Below are positions 34,643 to 43,062 of a stretch of DNA of 64,000 nt, one piece after another; positions within the stretch are counted from its first letter, which is position 1; every line of letters begins with the position of its first letter. Both the position numbers and the translations under genes were made by a program. A model generated the notes under the pieces. That model ran no database searches, was not told the DNA's origin, and worked only from the letters and a program-made list of their open reading frames with translations. This stretch comes from Meiothermus ruber DSM 1279 (GTDB lineage: Bacteria; Deinococcota; Deinococci; Deinococcales; Thermaceae), in the NCBI RefSeq assembly GCF_000024425.1, contig NC_013946.1:744001-808000 (forward strand), in the 5' to 3' direction.

Positions 34643-35926
34643 ATGGCGAATAAACACGTGGTGGTGCTGGGGGCTGGCTTTGCTGGCTTACACGCGGTGC
34701 GCGAGCTTTCCCGCGAACCAGGGGTGCGGGTCACGCTGGTAGACCGTAATAACTATCATCTGTTCCAGCCGCTCTTGTACCAGGTAGCCACCGCTGGCCT
34801 CGAGGCCCCCCAGATAGCTTTTCCCATACGAGCCTTCCTCCGCAAACACAAGAACGCCCGCTTTTTACTGGGCTCGGCCGAGGGTGTAGATCCCCGGGCC
34901 AGGGTCTTGTGGGTGGAAGGCCGGCCCATCACCTACGACTATCTGATTGTGGGCACCGGCGCCCGCACCAACGACTTTGGCCTGCCGGGCGTGGCCCGGT
35001 ATGGCTACGGCCTTAAAAACCTCGACGACGCCATGAAGATCCGTGATCGGATTCTCTCGGCCTGCGAGGAGGCGGTGCGCACCCCCGACCCCGCACGGCG
35101 CAAGGCGCTACTGACCTTTGTGGTGGTGGGGGGTGGGCCCACCGGGGTGGAGCTGGCGGGGGCGCTGGGGGAACTGCGCCGCCACGTGGCCTCGAGGGAC
35201 TACCCCGACCTCGACCTGTCGGAGTTTCGGGTTGTGCTGATCGAGGCCGGCCCCCGCCTGCTGGAGGCTTTTGCGCCTTCGTCGGCCCAGTACGCGCAGC
35301 GCTTCCTGGAAAAGCTGGGGGTGGAGCTGATGCTGGGCGAGCAGGTGGTGGAAGTGACCCCCAATGCCGTCCGGCTGCGAAGCGGCCTTAACCTGCCCTG
35401 CTTTACCGTGGTCTGGAGCGCTGGGGTGACGGGGCAGGTGCTGCCTGGGCTAACCCCGGCTCGAGGAAACCGCATAGCCACCACCCCGGAGCTTTATGTG
35501 CCCGATTACCCCTCGATTTATGTGGTGGGAGACTTGAATTATCTGGAATACCGCGATGGCCGCCCCCATCCCCAGGTGGCTCCTGCGGCCATGCAGCAAG
35601 GGGCGCTGGCTGCTCGCAATATCCTGCGTGAGTTGCATGGTCAGGAGAAACGACCTTTCAAATACAAGGAAAAAGGCAGCATGGCTACCCTGGGGCGCAG
35701 CCACGCCATCGCCGAGATCGGCAACCTGAAGATGCGCGGCTTCCCGGCCTGGGGGGCCTGGCTGGCGGTGCACCTTTACTACCTGATCGGTTTCCGTAAC
35801 CGCATGATGGTGCTTTCCAACTGGGCTTATAGCTACTTCACCTACGACTATGCGGTGCGGATTATGCACAACCGCCACAGCTTTGCAGAGCAAGGTGAGC
35901 CGGTGGGGGATTCGGTGCGGCTATAA
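34643..35926 (+). CDS. ndh: Type II NADH dehydrogenase (NDH-2)
   Basis: Single-subunit flavoprotein that passes electrons from NADH to menaquinone without pumping protons; held at the membrane face. 427 residues. FAD site VVVLGAGFAGLHAVREL at the N-terminus, then NNYHLFQPLLYQVATAGL, NADH site TFVVVGGGPTGVELAGAL, VVWSAGVTGQ, and YVVGDLNYLE near the second FAD segment. An amphipathic C-terminal stretch (AWLAVHLYYLIGFRNRMMVL) probably anchors it. The ATG at 34643 with GGGAGG upstream is chosen over the earlier start at 34568, whose added residues do not look like the family. It fits with the menaquinone genes nearby. Confidence 0.93.
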   Translation: MANKHVVVLGAGFAGLHAVRELSREPGVRVTLVDRNNYHLFQPLLYQVATAGLEAPQIAFPIRAFLRKHKNARFLLGSAEGVDPRARVLWVEGRPITYDYLIVGTGARTNDFGLPGVARYGYGLKNLDDAMKIRDRILSACEEAVRTPDPARRKALLTFVVVGGGPTGVELAGALGELRRHVASRDYPDLDLSEFRVVLIEAGPRLLEAFAPSSAQYAQRFLEKLGVELMLGEQVVEVTPNAVRLRSGLNLPCFTVVWSAGVTGQVLPGLTPARGNRIATTPELYVPDYPSIYVVGDLNYLEYRDGRPHPQVAPAAMQQGALAARNILRELHGQEKRPFKYKEKGSMATLGRSHAIAEIGNLKMRGFPAWGAWLAVHLYYLIGFRNRMMVLSNWAYSYFTYDYAVRIMHNRHSFAEQGEPVGDSVRL

Positions 35927-36095
35927 ATATAGACTGGCACGGTTGTATTAGGGTTAGGATGGTGCCTGCAACAACCCCTTAGCCCTGGCCCTTTACTTGA
36001 GGAGCGAGGTCGGCCAGTTCGAATATGATCTTGCTTCAATAAGCTCAGCGACGTGCTACGAGGTTGTTTACAAACCGATATTGAGAAACAACAAG

Positions 36096-36125
36096 AAAGG
36101 CCCACTGGCTGAGGGTGGGCCTTTT
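36096..36125. terminator. Bidirectional terminator between NDH-2 and LamG gene
   Basis: Perfect 10-bp stem AAAGGCCCAC/GTGGGCCTTT with a 9-base loop. A-run on one side and T-run on the other, so it can stop transcripts from both the plus-strand ndh and the minus-strand lipoprotein genes that converge here. Confidence 0.85.
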
Positions 36126-36154
36126 GCTGAGATTTGCAGGCTGTTGGTGCTGCG

Positions 36155-36922
36155 TTACTGTCCGCTGAATCCGGCGGGGATCTCGCTCAGGCGCACCTCG
36201 TCCAGAGCGATCTCGCAATGGAACAGCCCGCTTGGAGCCTGGTGCATAGCCCCCATCCAGAGGGCGATGGCGTTGGTCAGGCCGGTGGGGGCGGTAAAGG
36301 TGCCCGCGGGCGTTCCGTTTACGAAGAAGGCCCCCAGGCTGCCGTCCACCCTGACCTTTAGCTCCGTCCAGGTGCCGGTGTTATTGTTGGGGTCATAGTT
36401 GGCGGGGAAGGGTGTTGTTCCGGTGAAGGTCATGCCATTCAAACGCACCACCGGGCGCACCTGGCCTAGGCCCACGCCCTCTAGGTAAAGGGCGTAGCCC
36501 GTCCCCGTGTTTGGATCCCACTTGTCCACCACCGGGTAGTAGGCCCCCACCCCGCACTGCACCGGGGCTACCCAGGCTTCCATAACGAATCGGGCCGGGG
36601 TGAGGTCAGGGGTGCTGGGCACCTCCACATAGCTATCCCCGTTCCCTGGGAAGTACAGCGCGCCACCGGAATGCCCAGGCACCCTCCAGGGGCCGCCTGG
36701 GTTGAAGGGGTTTTGCACAGCCCCGGGTTTGGGGAGGCCTGTGTTGTAGATGGGGTTCTGCACGGCGTCGGCCACGCTTGTAGCCCCTGGGAGCTCATCC
36801 AGGGGCCAATGGGCCACGGGGCAGGTAGGGCCAGTGCAGACCTGGGAGGGGCCGGTGCAGGCCACCAGAGCAGCGAGCAAGAGCAAGGCTCCGTGAACTT
36901 TGATCCAGGTGTGGATGAACAT
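36155..36922 (-). CDS. LamG-like domain lipoprotein
   Basis: 255 residues. Signal peptide with lipobox LLAALVACTG, so probably a lipid-anchored envelope protein. After a Cys-containing linker (CTGPTCPVAHWPLDE) a concanavalin-like LamG fold covers most of the rest: GGALYFPGNGDSYVEVP, FVMEAWVAPV, YALYLEGV, TWTELKVRVDG and a final EIALDEVRLSEI. Such domains bind sugars or proteins. GGAGG stands before the ATG at 36922. It begins two bases after the stop of the next lipoprotein gene, so the two are co-translated. Base use is slightly less GC-rich than in central genes. Confidence 0.85.
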   Translation of the reverse strand: MFIHTWIKVHGALLLLAALVACTGPSQVCTGPTCPVAHWPLDELPGATSVADAVQNPIYNTGLPKPGAVQNPFNPGGPWRVPGHSGGALYFPGNGDSYVEVPSTPDLTPARFVMEAWVAPVQCGVGAYYPVVDKWDPNTGTGYALYLEGVGLGQVRPVVRLNGMTFTGTTPFPANYDPNNNTGTWTELKVRVDGSLGAFFVNGTPAGTFTAPTGLTNAIALWMGAMHQAPSGLFHCEIALDEVRLSEIPAGFSGQ

Positions 36923-36923
36923 A

Positions 36924-38039
36924 CTACCTCCGGATATCCTTTTTCTCAATGCCCCTAAGAGCTAACCCGCGAAAGGTGAGCCCCAGCATGGCATCGCCGT
37001 CCACTCGGTCTTCGATGATGAAGGAGACGGGAAGGGTTCCGCACGGGGGGCACTCGATGCTACTGGGTTCGCCCACCCGGTGGCGGGCTATTGTCTCTCC
37101 GGTTGTAAGATTCTGGAGCACCAAGTAGTACTCGGGCTCTTCCCGCACTAGCTTTGCTTCAGCAAGCAAGGAGGTATTCCCTTCTTCCCGCCAGTAGAGG
37201 ATTCCTAAGGGTTGGCCCAGGTAGTCCTCGAGGGAGGAACTGCTCGGGACATTCGTGTAGGGAACCAGAGCTACTTGAATATCCCGGCGGAACAGGAGGG
37301 CCATTTCGCCGTTATTGATAAGGCCCTTCTTGGGGCCGACTTCAATAAGGGCCTTCAGACGATCCTTGAAGTTATCCAACGCAGGTAGGTTCAGGTTCAT
37401 CGGTTGGAGGGGCAGGTCGCTGGGCAGCTCGCCTTCAACATGGGCAATGACCCGCGCGGGGTTGAAGTACTGGCACCCATCGAAGACATAGGTGTTGCCC
37501 CACTTTCTCCAGCTCACCAGAGGCCCGGTGAAACAAGGGTGGATTTGGGGCCCAGCCGTGGGCACTCCCGCGGTCAGGCCGAGGGGTAGGGTTTGCACGG
37601 CCCGACCCCCTTGGCCTTGGGCACCGTACCAGTTCATTACCCGTTGGCCGTTCGTGCTCGAGGGTTTGCCGATTGCCGAGCCCGGGCTGCTGCACTTACC
37701 GGTGCTTGAACACTTGATGGTGATGGTTACGATACCTCCCAGACCGTAGCCGTTGGCGTCCGAGTCGTTGGGCCCCAGGTGTGCTAAGACCTGAGTTTCC
37801 TCGCTATCGGAAACCACGGTGGCGACGGTGGAGTAGTTCGAGGCTTGGGGGTGGAGGCTGACAGGTACCACATCCGAGAACGCGGTAAGCGCCTGCCCGA
37901 CGAGGGTTCCGGCCTCCTCTAAAGTTGCTTGGGCATTACGTTGGACATCCTCAATAGAGCTTGAGCCGGCGGGGTTTGAGCAGCCTCCCAGGACGAGGGC
38001 CGCGGGTAACGCGAGGGCTATAGCTATTTTTCTAAGCAT
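36924..38039 (-). CDS. Lipoprotein of unknown function
   Basis: 371 residues. Signal peptide with lipobox (LALPAALVLGGCSN). The mature part is not recognised. It has an N-terminal helix (EDVQRNAQATLEEAGTLVGQAL), a Cys-containing beta-rich middle (TIKCSSTGKCSSPGSAIGKP) that might form a disulphide, and paired Cys near the end (ECPPCG). It reads like a surface protein. First of a two-gene unit with the LamG lipoprotein; the protease gene lies upstream on the same strand beyond a terminator. Confidence 0.72.
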   Translation of the reverse strand: MLRKIAIALALPAALVLGGCSNPAGSSSIEDVQRNAQATLEEAGTLVGQALTAFSDVVPVSLHPQASNYSTVATVVSDSEETQVLAHLGPNDSDANGYGLGGIVTITIKCSSTGKCSSPGSAIGKPSSTNGQRVMNWYGAQGQGGRAVQTLPLGLTAGVPTAGPQIHPCFTGPLVSWRKWGNTYVFDGCQYFNPARVIAHVEGELPSDLPLQPMNLNLPALDNFKDRLKALIEVGPKKGLINNGEMALLFRRDIQVALVPYTNVPSSSSLEDYLGQPLGILYWREEGNTSLLAEAKLVREEPEYYLVLQNLTTGETIARHRVGEPSSIECPPCGTLPVSFIIEDRVDGDAMLGLTFRGLALRGIEKKDIRR

Positions 38040-38133
38040 TCAGGACTCCTTTCTGAAGCTTTTCAAGCCTCGAGCCCGAATGTAGCAACCCCCCTCTTAA
38101 CCAGGTCTGAACCGGTCATGAACTCCCTTCGGC

Positions 38134-38167
38134 AAAAAAGCATCCCGGGGGCTGCGTAGCCCCCGGG
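38134..38167 (-). terminator. Intrinsic terminator after the first subtilase gene
   Basis: 10-bp stem CCCGGGGGCT/AGCCCCCGGG with a four-base loop, then ATGC and TTTTTT on the minus strand, 15 bases past the protease stop. Confidence 0.88.
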
Positions 38168-38182
38168 GCAGAAGGGCTCTGT

Positions 38183-39499
38183 TCAGGGTTTTTGGGAAAG
38201 ATCCACCATCCCCTTGCCCACCTCCTGGGGTGGGTAGGGCAGGGATCTGGCGTGCTGCTCGAGGTTCTGCTGAAGCTGGGCGGGGGAGAGGTTTGGGTCG
38301 GTGGAGAGCCACAGGGCCATGGCCCCGGCCACGATGGGGGTGGCGAAAGAGGTGCCGGTACAGCTTCCCAGCCCCCCGCCCGGGGTCACACACTCGAGGG
38401 CCGTGCCCGGCGCCGCCAGATCCACGTAGGCCCCACGGGTGCTGTAGGGGGCGGGCTTCAAACCCCCCTGGGTGGGGTTTTGCTCCAGCGCTCCCACCGC
38501 TACCAGCCCCGGTAGGTCGAAGGCCGCCGGGTAGTGGGCGGGGCTGCCCTGGTTGCCCTGGTTGCCCGCGGCGGCCGCCACCGGAATCCCCTGGCCCAAA
38601 GCGGCCTGCAGGGCGAGCTTGAGGGCTTCCACCGGGGTGTCGCCCCCCAGGCTCAGGTTCAGCACGGTGGGGCCCTGGCGGTTCTGCACCACCCAGCACA
38701 CCCCCCGCACCACCCGGCTGGCCCGGCAGATCCCATTCTGATCGCAGACCCGCACCGGTATAATCTCCGCTCCAGGGGCGATCTCCCGCACCAGCCCGGC
38801 TGCACCCGTGCCATGACCACCGGGGAAGGCATCCTGTGGCGTGGTATCGCCCTCTACAAAGTCGTAACCGGGGAGCTGGGGGATGGCCCCGTCCACCCCG
38901 GTGTCCAGCACCGCTACCCGCACCCCACGGCCCTGCACCCCCCGGCTATGGGCCAGCGGGGCTCCTACGGCCTCGCCACCCCAACTGCTCAGGCTCCACA
39001 GGCTTTCGGGATCGGCTTTGTAACTGGGATCCTGGGCTTCCAGCTCCTCCAGGGCCTTGCCCAAAGTATCGCCGCTGTAGCCCAGTTCAGCCAGGGCAAA
39101 GCCGCAGTCCTGAAGATCGTCCCTTTGAAGCAGCGTAAAGCCCGTGGGCAGGCGGGGGGTCTGGCCTAAAGGCAGCCGCAGCAGCACCCGATCAGGGGCC
39201 ACCTGGCCCAGCACCCCCAGGGTGGCGCGGGCCTCCTGCGCCCCCCGCACCACCCGCACCTCCTGAGGGCCGCCGGGAAGGTTGGCAGGCACCTGGAAGC
39301 GCAGGGTAGTAGCCTCACGAAGGGTGACCGCGGCCTCGGTCTCGCCCACAAACACCCGCGCCCCCTCCGCACTCATCCCCTCCAGCCGGGCCTCTACCTC
39401 CTCCCCCAGCGCGGCCCGGCTGGGGGAGAGGCTCAGGCTGGGTGGTGTGGGTGTGCAGGCTGGAACCAGCAGCACCAGAAGGTAGAGCCATTGACGCAT
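38183..39499 (-). CDS. Lipoprotein subtilisin-like serine protease (S8)
   Basis: 438 residues. Lipobox LVPACT puts it on the cell surface. Residues about 20-100 form an immunoglobulin-like beta domain, then a linker and the S8 catalytic domain. The triad is visible: Asp199 (VAVLDTGVD), His229 (GGHGTG), Ser384 (GTSFATP), with the oxyanion Asn about 313. It has extra Cys residues for disulphides (CDQNGICRA, CVTPGGGLGSC). The family propeptide is poorly defined. ATG at 39499 (39511 also in frame). It is flanked by lipoproteins of unknown function, so it may process or degrade surface proteins of the cluster. Confidence 0.92.
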   Translation of the reverse strand: MRQWLYLLVLLVPACTPTPPSLSLSPSRAALGEEVEARLEGMSAEGARVFVGETEAAVTLREATTLRFQVPANLPGGPQEVRVVRGAQEARATLGVLGQVAPDRVLLRLPLGQTPRLPTGFTLLQRDDLQDCGFALAELGYSGDTLGKALEELEAQDPSYKADPESLWSLSSWGGEAVGAPLAHSRGVQGRGVRVAVLDTGVDGAIPQLPGYDFVEGDTTPQDAFPGGHGTGAAGLVREIAPGAEIIPVRVCDQNGICRASRVVRGVCWVVQNRQGPTVLNLSLGGDTPVEALKLALQAALGQGIPVAAAAGNQGNQGSPAHYPAAFDLPGLVAVGALEQNPTQGGLKPAPYSTRGAYVDLAAPGTALECVTPGGGLGSCTGTSFATPIVAGAMALWLSTDPNLSPAQLQQNLEQHARSLPYPPQEVGKGMVDLSQKP

Positions 39500-39562
39500 G
39501 AAACACCCCATCGCTGTATAAAATGCTGCACCCGCTCAGATCCAGGATCCAGGTGGGCATGG

Positions 39563-40813
39563 CTAGGGCAGGTTGATGTTACCGCCACCCACAGTGTAGC
39601 TGCTGGTAAAGGCCCGGGCCGACCGCAGATAATCCCCGGCTGCAAAGGAGAGCAGGGCACTTTCATCTGCCACCAGAATAGGTTTGCTGCTCAGCAGGGC
39701 CGTTACCTCAAAAGTACCGCTGCCCGAGGACGGTGCGGTGTAGCCCAGCAGGCCGGAGGCCGAAAGGTCGGGCAGGCTGTAGTTTGTTGTATTTCCCAGC
39801 CAACCATTGCTTAGTGTGGCAGTGTAGTAAATCTGGGCTGGTATTTGAAGACCGATCTGGTAGGCCCGCAGGTCATTACCGGGATAGGAGAGGCCGCTGA
39901 TGCTGGGGTGGGCGGTCTGGTTCACGGCGAGGCTACCGACGGACCATGGCGCGGGGAAGGCCAGGCTGGGTGTGCCGGTGAAAAATTGGAAGCTTTGCAG
40001 CTCGCCGTTGGTCGCTGCAGCTGTAAGAAGGGCCGTGTAGCGATCCCCACCGCCAGATCCGCTCACGGGCCGGTAGCTGGTAGGAGAGGCGTTCACACCA
40101 CCCCCGCCCGTGTTGCTGGCGCTTGCATAAAAGATCAGGGCAGCGGGGAAGCTGCTGTAGCCCGAAGGTGGGGTGGGCAGGGTAAAGCTGACGGGGTTCT
40201 GCTGGTCGGCAGATGCCAGGTCGACGTTGGTGCTGCCGCCCGCACTCACGTTCACGCCCTTGACCACCTTGGCTACCTTGACCATATTGCTACTATCGGC
40301 CAGGACAATCAAAAGATCCCGGGTGCCAGCCTCGAGGTTGAGGGGGATGGAAACAGTATTGCTTGCGCTCTGGCAATTAGTGCTGTTCACGCACACATTG
40401 TCCCCGCTCGCCAAGAGACTTGCATCGATGCTCACGTTTACGGTAAAGGCGACGGTGGAAGGGGTACTACTGCTACTGCTGCATTCCAGCTTGGGGTTGG
40501 GAAGTTCGCTCGCTGTGGCCTGGATGACCTTAACCACCAGGCTGCTGCAGCGCACTGCCACCCCGTACTTGCTCTGCCCGTTCAGGCTGAAGGTGGCGGT
40601 TTTGGTGGTGGTGCCCGTCATGCTGAGGGCCTGCCAGCTCCCCGAGCCCACCTGGTAGGCGGCGGTGTTGAAGTTGCCCAGGGGGTCTTCCACAGTGAGG
40701 GTGATGCTGCTGGGCGGTGGGGTGGAGCTAGAACCACCGCCGCCGCCGCAAGCGGCCAGCAGGGTAACCAGAAGACCTAGAGAGAAAAGGCCTATCACTC
40801 TTGAGGTGTGCAT
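39563..40813 (-). CDS. Ser/Thr-rich lipoprotein of unknown function
   Basis: 416 residues. Signal peptide with lipobox (LGLLVTLLAACGG) then Gly/Ser/Pro linker (GGGSSSTPPPSS). The rest is a chain of short beta strands, rich in Ser, Thr, Asn, Gly, with little helix, like stacked Ig or carboxypeptidase-regulatory repeats. Segments such as NVCVNSTNCQSASNTVSIPL carry possible disulphides. AAAGGAGG precedes the ATG at 40813. Codon use is less biased than central genes, suggesting a variable surface protein. It lies between the protease and the regulator on the same strand. No function proposed. Confidence 0.7.
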   Translation of the reverse strand: MHTSRVIGLFSLGLLVTLLAACGGGGGSSSTPPPSSITLTVEDPLGNFNTAAYQVGSGSWQALSMTGTTTKTATFSLNGQSKYGVAVRCSSLVVKVIQATASELPNPKLECSSSSSTPSTVAFTVNVSIDASLLASGDNVCVNSTNCQSASNTVSIPLNLEAGTRDLLIVLADSSNMVKVAKVVKGVNVSAGGSTNVDLASADQQNPVSFTLPTPPSGYSSFPAALIFYASASNTGGGGVNASPTSYRPVSGSGGGDRYTALLTAAATNGELQSFQFFTGTPSLAFPAPWSVGSLAVNQTAHPSISGLSYPGNDLRAYQIGLQIPAQIYYTATLSNGWLGNTTNYSLPDLSASGLLGYTAPSSGSGTFEVTALLSSKPILVADESALLSFAAGDYLRSARAFTSSYTVGGGNINLP

Positions 40814-40947
40814 CGATATACCTCCTTTCTTTAGTACGTGCCCACGACAAGACCAGGCAATGGACTGTGGAATACAGGGTCGTGCTATGGTTTGGGCCTG
40901 GCCAGGCCTGGCCTGCCGTGGGCAGCGGTAGGTTAGCAAAGGAGGTC

Positions 40948-42645
40948 TTAACTAGGTCTGAATTCCGCCAGCCGGTTCCGGTAACGCTCGGCCAGCACGG
41001 TGTAGCGGGCTTCCTCCAGCAGGGTGATGGCCTCCTCCAGGCTGGCCCGCTCACCGGTGAGTTCGGCCAGGTTGGCCAGCACCGCTGCGGTCAGCACCCA
41101 CTCCTGGCCCGCCCGGGCCAGCCGCAGGGCCTCCTGATAGGCAGTTTTGGCCTCGGCGGCTTTACCCTGGCGGTGGTAGAGCGCTCCCAGGTTGTTCCAG
41201 GCCCGTCCCATGGCCTCGAGGTTGCCCTGGGCCAGGGCCAGCGACTCGCGGTAGAGCTGTTCGGCCTCCTCGAGCCGCCCCTGGCGCTCCCGCACCACCC
41301 CCAGGTTGAGGTAGACCCTAGCCCGCAAGCCCTCCCGCGCTCCAATGGCTGCCAGAACCTCGGCAAAGGCCTCCTCTCCCTGGCCCAGCTCGGCCAGCGC
41401 CACCGCCCGGTTGCTCAGGGCCCCCAGGTGGCGCACCTCCTCCCCAGCCATCAAAAAGCGCACCGCCGCCCGGCTAAAGGCTTCAGCGGCCTCCTGGAAG
41501 CGGCCCTGGCCCAGGAGCATCATCCCCTGCAGGTTGAGCCCCTCGGCCTGGGCGAACAGGCTGCCTTCCGCGGTGGCCTCGGCCTCGGTGCGGGCCTCGG
41601 CTAGGTGTCCTAGCCGTAGCAACACGCTCCCGCGCAGGGCGCTGCGATCGGGGCTGGGTGGCAGTTCGTCCAGAAGTTCCAGGGCTTCGCGGTAGCGCCC
41701 CAGCCGCTCCAGGGCTCGAGCCCGCAAGAAAAGCAGCTCCGCATCGGCGGCTAGATCGGCCAGCAAAGCCAGCGCCTCCTGGGGCCGCTCATCCACCAGG
41801 TTGCGGGCCAGGCGCAAAAGCGCCAGGCGGCCCCTGGCGCGGTCGGCTTCTTCCCAGTGTGCACGGGATGCTTTATATAAAGGTGCGGCCTCGCCCAAAG
41901 GAAGCTGGCGGGCCAGCTCGAGGGCCACCTTGCGGGCCTGCAGATTGGGGGGGGCTGTTACCAAAGGCCGCCCCTGGGCATCCAAAAGCCCCTGGTTGAT
42001 TAGAAAATCCAGCGCTTCCACCGGTATACTCAGGAGTTCTATGGCCTTGCTCAGGCCCACCCACTGCACCGCGAAAAAGGCCCGCTGAACTTCGGGCGGG
42101 AATGCCCTTAGCTGGGGCTTCTCATCCACCACCTCGAGCACACCGGGCAGCTCGAGGGCGCTTTGTAGCAAAGCCTCCCCCTCCTCCGACCAGCCCAGAC
42201 CAGCCAGCGCCTCAGCCTGTCGCTGGTGCGCCTGCCAGAGGGCCAGGGCCAGGGCCTCGCGCTTGCTCCAGACCCACTCCTCGAGCTCAGGGGAAAGCCC
42301 CTCGTCTGCGCCTTCCAGGAAACGGCCTCCATAAAGCTGGCGGGCCTCATCCAGCTTCCCCTGGGCCAGGGCTTTTTGCAGCTCCAGCGCATCGCAAGGT
42401 ACCGCGGTGCTGAGTATCTCCTCGCCGGTTACCGGCAGGCCGGCCGAGCGCAGCCGGCTCAATGCAACCGATAGGCTGTTCAGACCATCGCTGGCCCCCG
42501 GCCAGAATAGCTCGGCCAGGTGGCGGCGCGACCGGGGCCCCTCCAGGCATAGATAAGCCAGCAGCAGCAGGGGTTTCTTTTGAAAAGGATTGCGGTGGTT
42601 GGGCGGGTTGTGCTCGAGCGCTAACTTCCCCAGGGTGCGCAACAT
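40948..42645 (-). CDS. BTAD/TPR transcription regulator (SARP-like)
   Basis: 565 residues. Residues about 1-90 look like the winged-helix end of SARP/AfsR-type regulators (KKPLLLLAYLCLEGPRSRRHLAELFWP, then LSVALSRLRSAG). Residues about 95-180 are the BTAD helical domain (ELEEWVWSKREALALALWQAHQRQAEALA), then TPR repeats to about 565 (GALSNRAVALAELGQGEEAF, AWNNLGALYHRQGKAAEAKTAYQEAL). No ATPase domain is present, unlike large AfsR members. ATG at 42645 with GGAGAGG upstream. It is the first gene of the minus-strand lipoprotein-protease group and may control it. A 417-bp spacer lies upstream. Confidence 0.85.
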   Translation of the reverse strand: MLRTLGKLALEHNPPNHRNPFQKKPLLLLAYLCLEGPRSRRHLAELFWPGASDGLNSLSVALSRLRSAGLPVTGEEILSTAVPCDALELQKALAQGKLDEARQLYGGRFLEGADEGLSPELEEWVWSKREALALALWQAHQRQAEALAGLGWSEEGEALLQSALELPGVLEVVDEKPQLRAFPPEVQRAFFAVQWVGLSKAIELLSIPVEALDFLINQGLLDAQGRPLVTAPPNLQARKVALELARQLPLGEAAPLYKASRAHWEEADRARGRLALLRLARNLVDERPQEALALLADLAADAELLFLRARALERLGRYREALELLDELPPSPDRSALRGSVLLRLGHLAEARTEAEATAEGSLFAQAEGLNLQGMMLLGQGRFQEAAEAFSRAAVRFLMAGEEVRHLGALSNRAVALAELGQGEEAFAEVLAAIGAREGLRARVYLNLGVVRERQGRLEEAEQLYRESLALAQGNLEAMGRAWNNLGALYHRQGKAAEAKTAYQEALRLARAGQEWVLTAAVLANLAELTGERASLEEAITLLEEARYTVLAERYRNRLAEFRPS

Positions 42646-43062
42646 GGCCTCTCCAAACCATTAAAAACTAAAAACGCCAGCCAGGGGTTCGCACCAGCCA
42701 GCGAAAATCCACCCAGACACCCCACCATCCTGCGCCTGAATCCCCGCTGCCAACCCTACCTTGACTCAAAGCAACCACCTCCTTGGGTTTGGTCGGTACT
42801 TTAACGCATTTATTACCATATGCTTTTTGATCCCTCTGCGCTGTTCGTATGCACCATACCTTGGCGGGTCGAACTGCCCCGGCTCGAGCTTTACCCCGAC
42901 TTTGCCGCAGCCCGATGGGGGTGATGGGAACCCACCTTTTCAGCCAGTTCAGCGGGGCTGGAGCTTCCCGGTGCTCCTTTCTTTGCGGGCGCGCTGGCAG
43001 TTGGCGTTGGCCTACCGGGTGCTAAGGCGAACCACCGGTTGAAGGGCCTCCTGCCCGACAGG
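42646..43062. other. 417-bp spacer upstream of the BTAD regulator
   Basis: No supported gene. It holds an AT-rich island at about 42800-42835, which on the minus strand gives TAATAA but no matching -35; a regulated promoter for the BTAD gene is likely here. One open frame of 93 codons on the plus strand has no ribosome site or protein-like composition and is not called. Confidence 0.4.

Noticed and set aside
34347-34657. Two minus-strand open frames across the 34.4-kb hairpin
   Set aside because: They cross the inverted repeat and the NDH-2 start, have no ribosome sites and look unlike proteins.
40831-40860. TTGCCT/TACTAA promoter-like pair before the 39.6-kb lipoprotein
   Set aside because: The start of transcription would fall inside the ribosome site, so it would not give a usable message.
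42761-43042. 93-codon plus frame in the spacer upstream of the BTAD gene
   Set aside because: No ribosome site, low-complexity Pro/Arg end; treated as noncoding.
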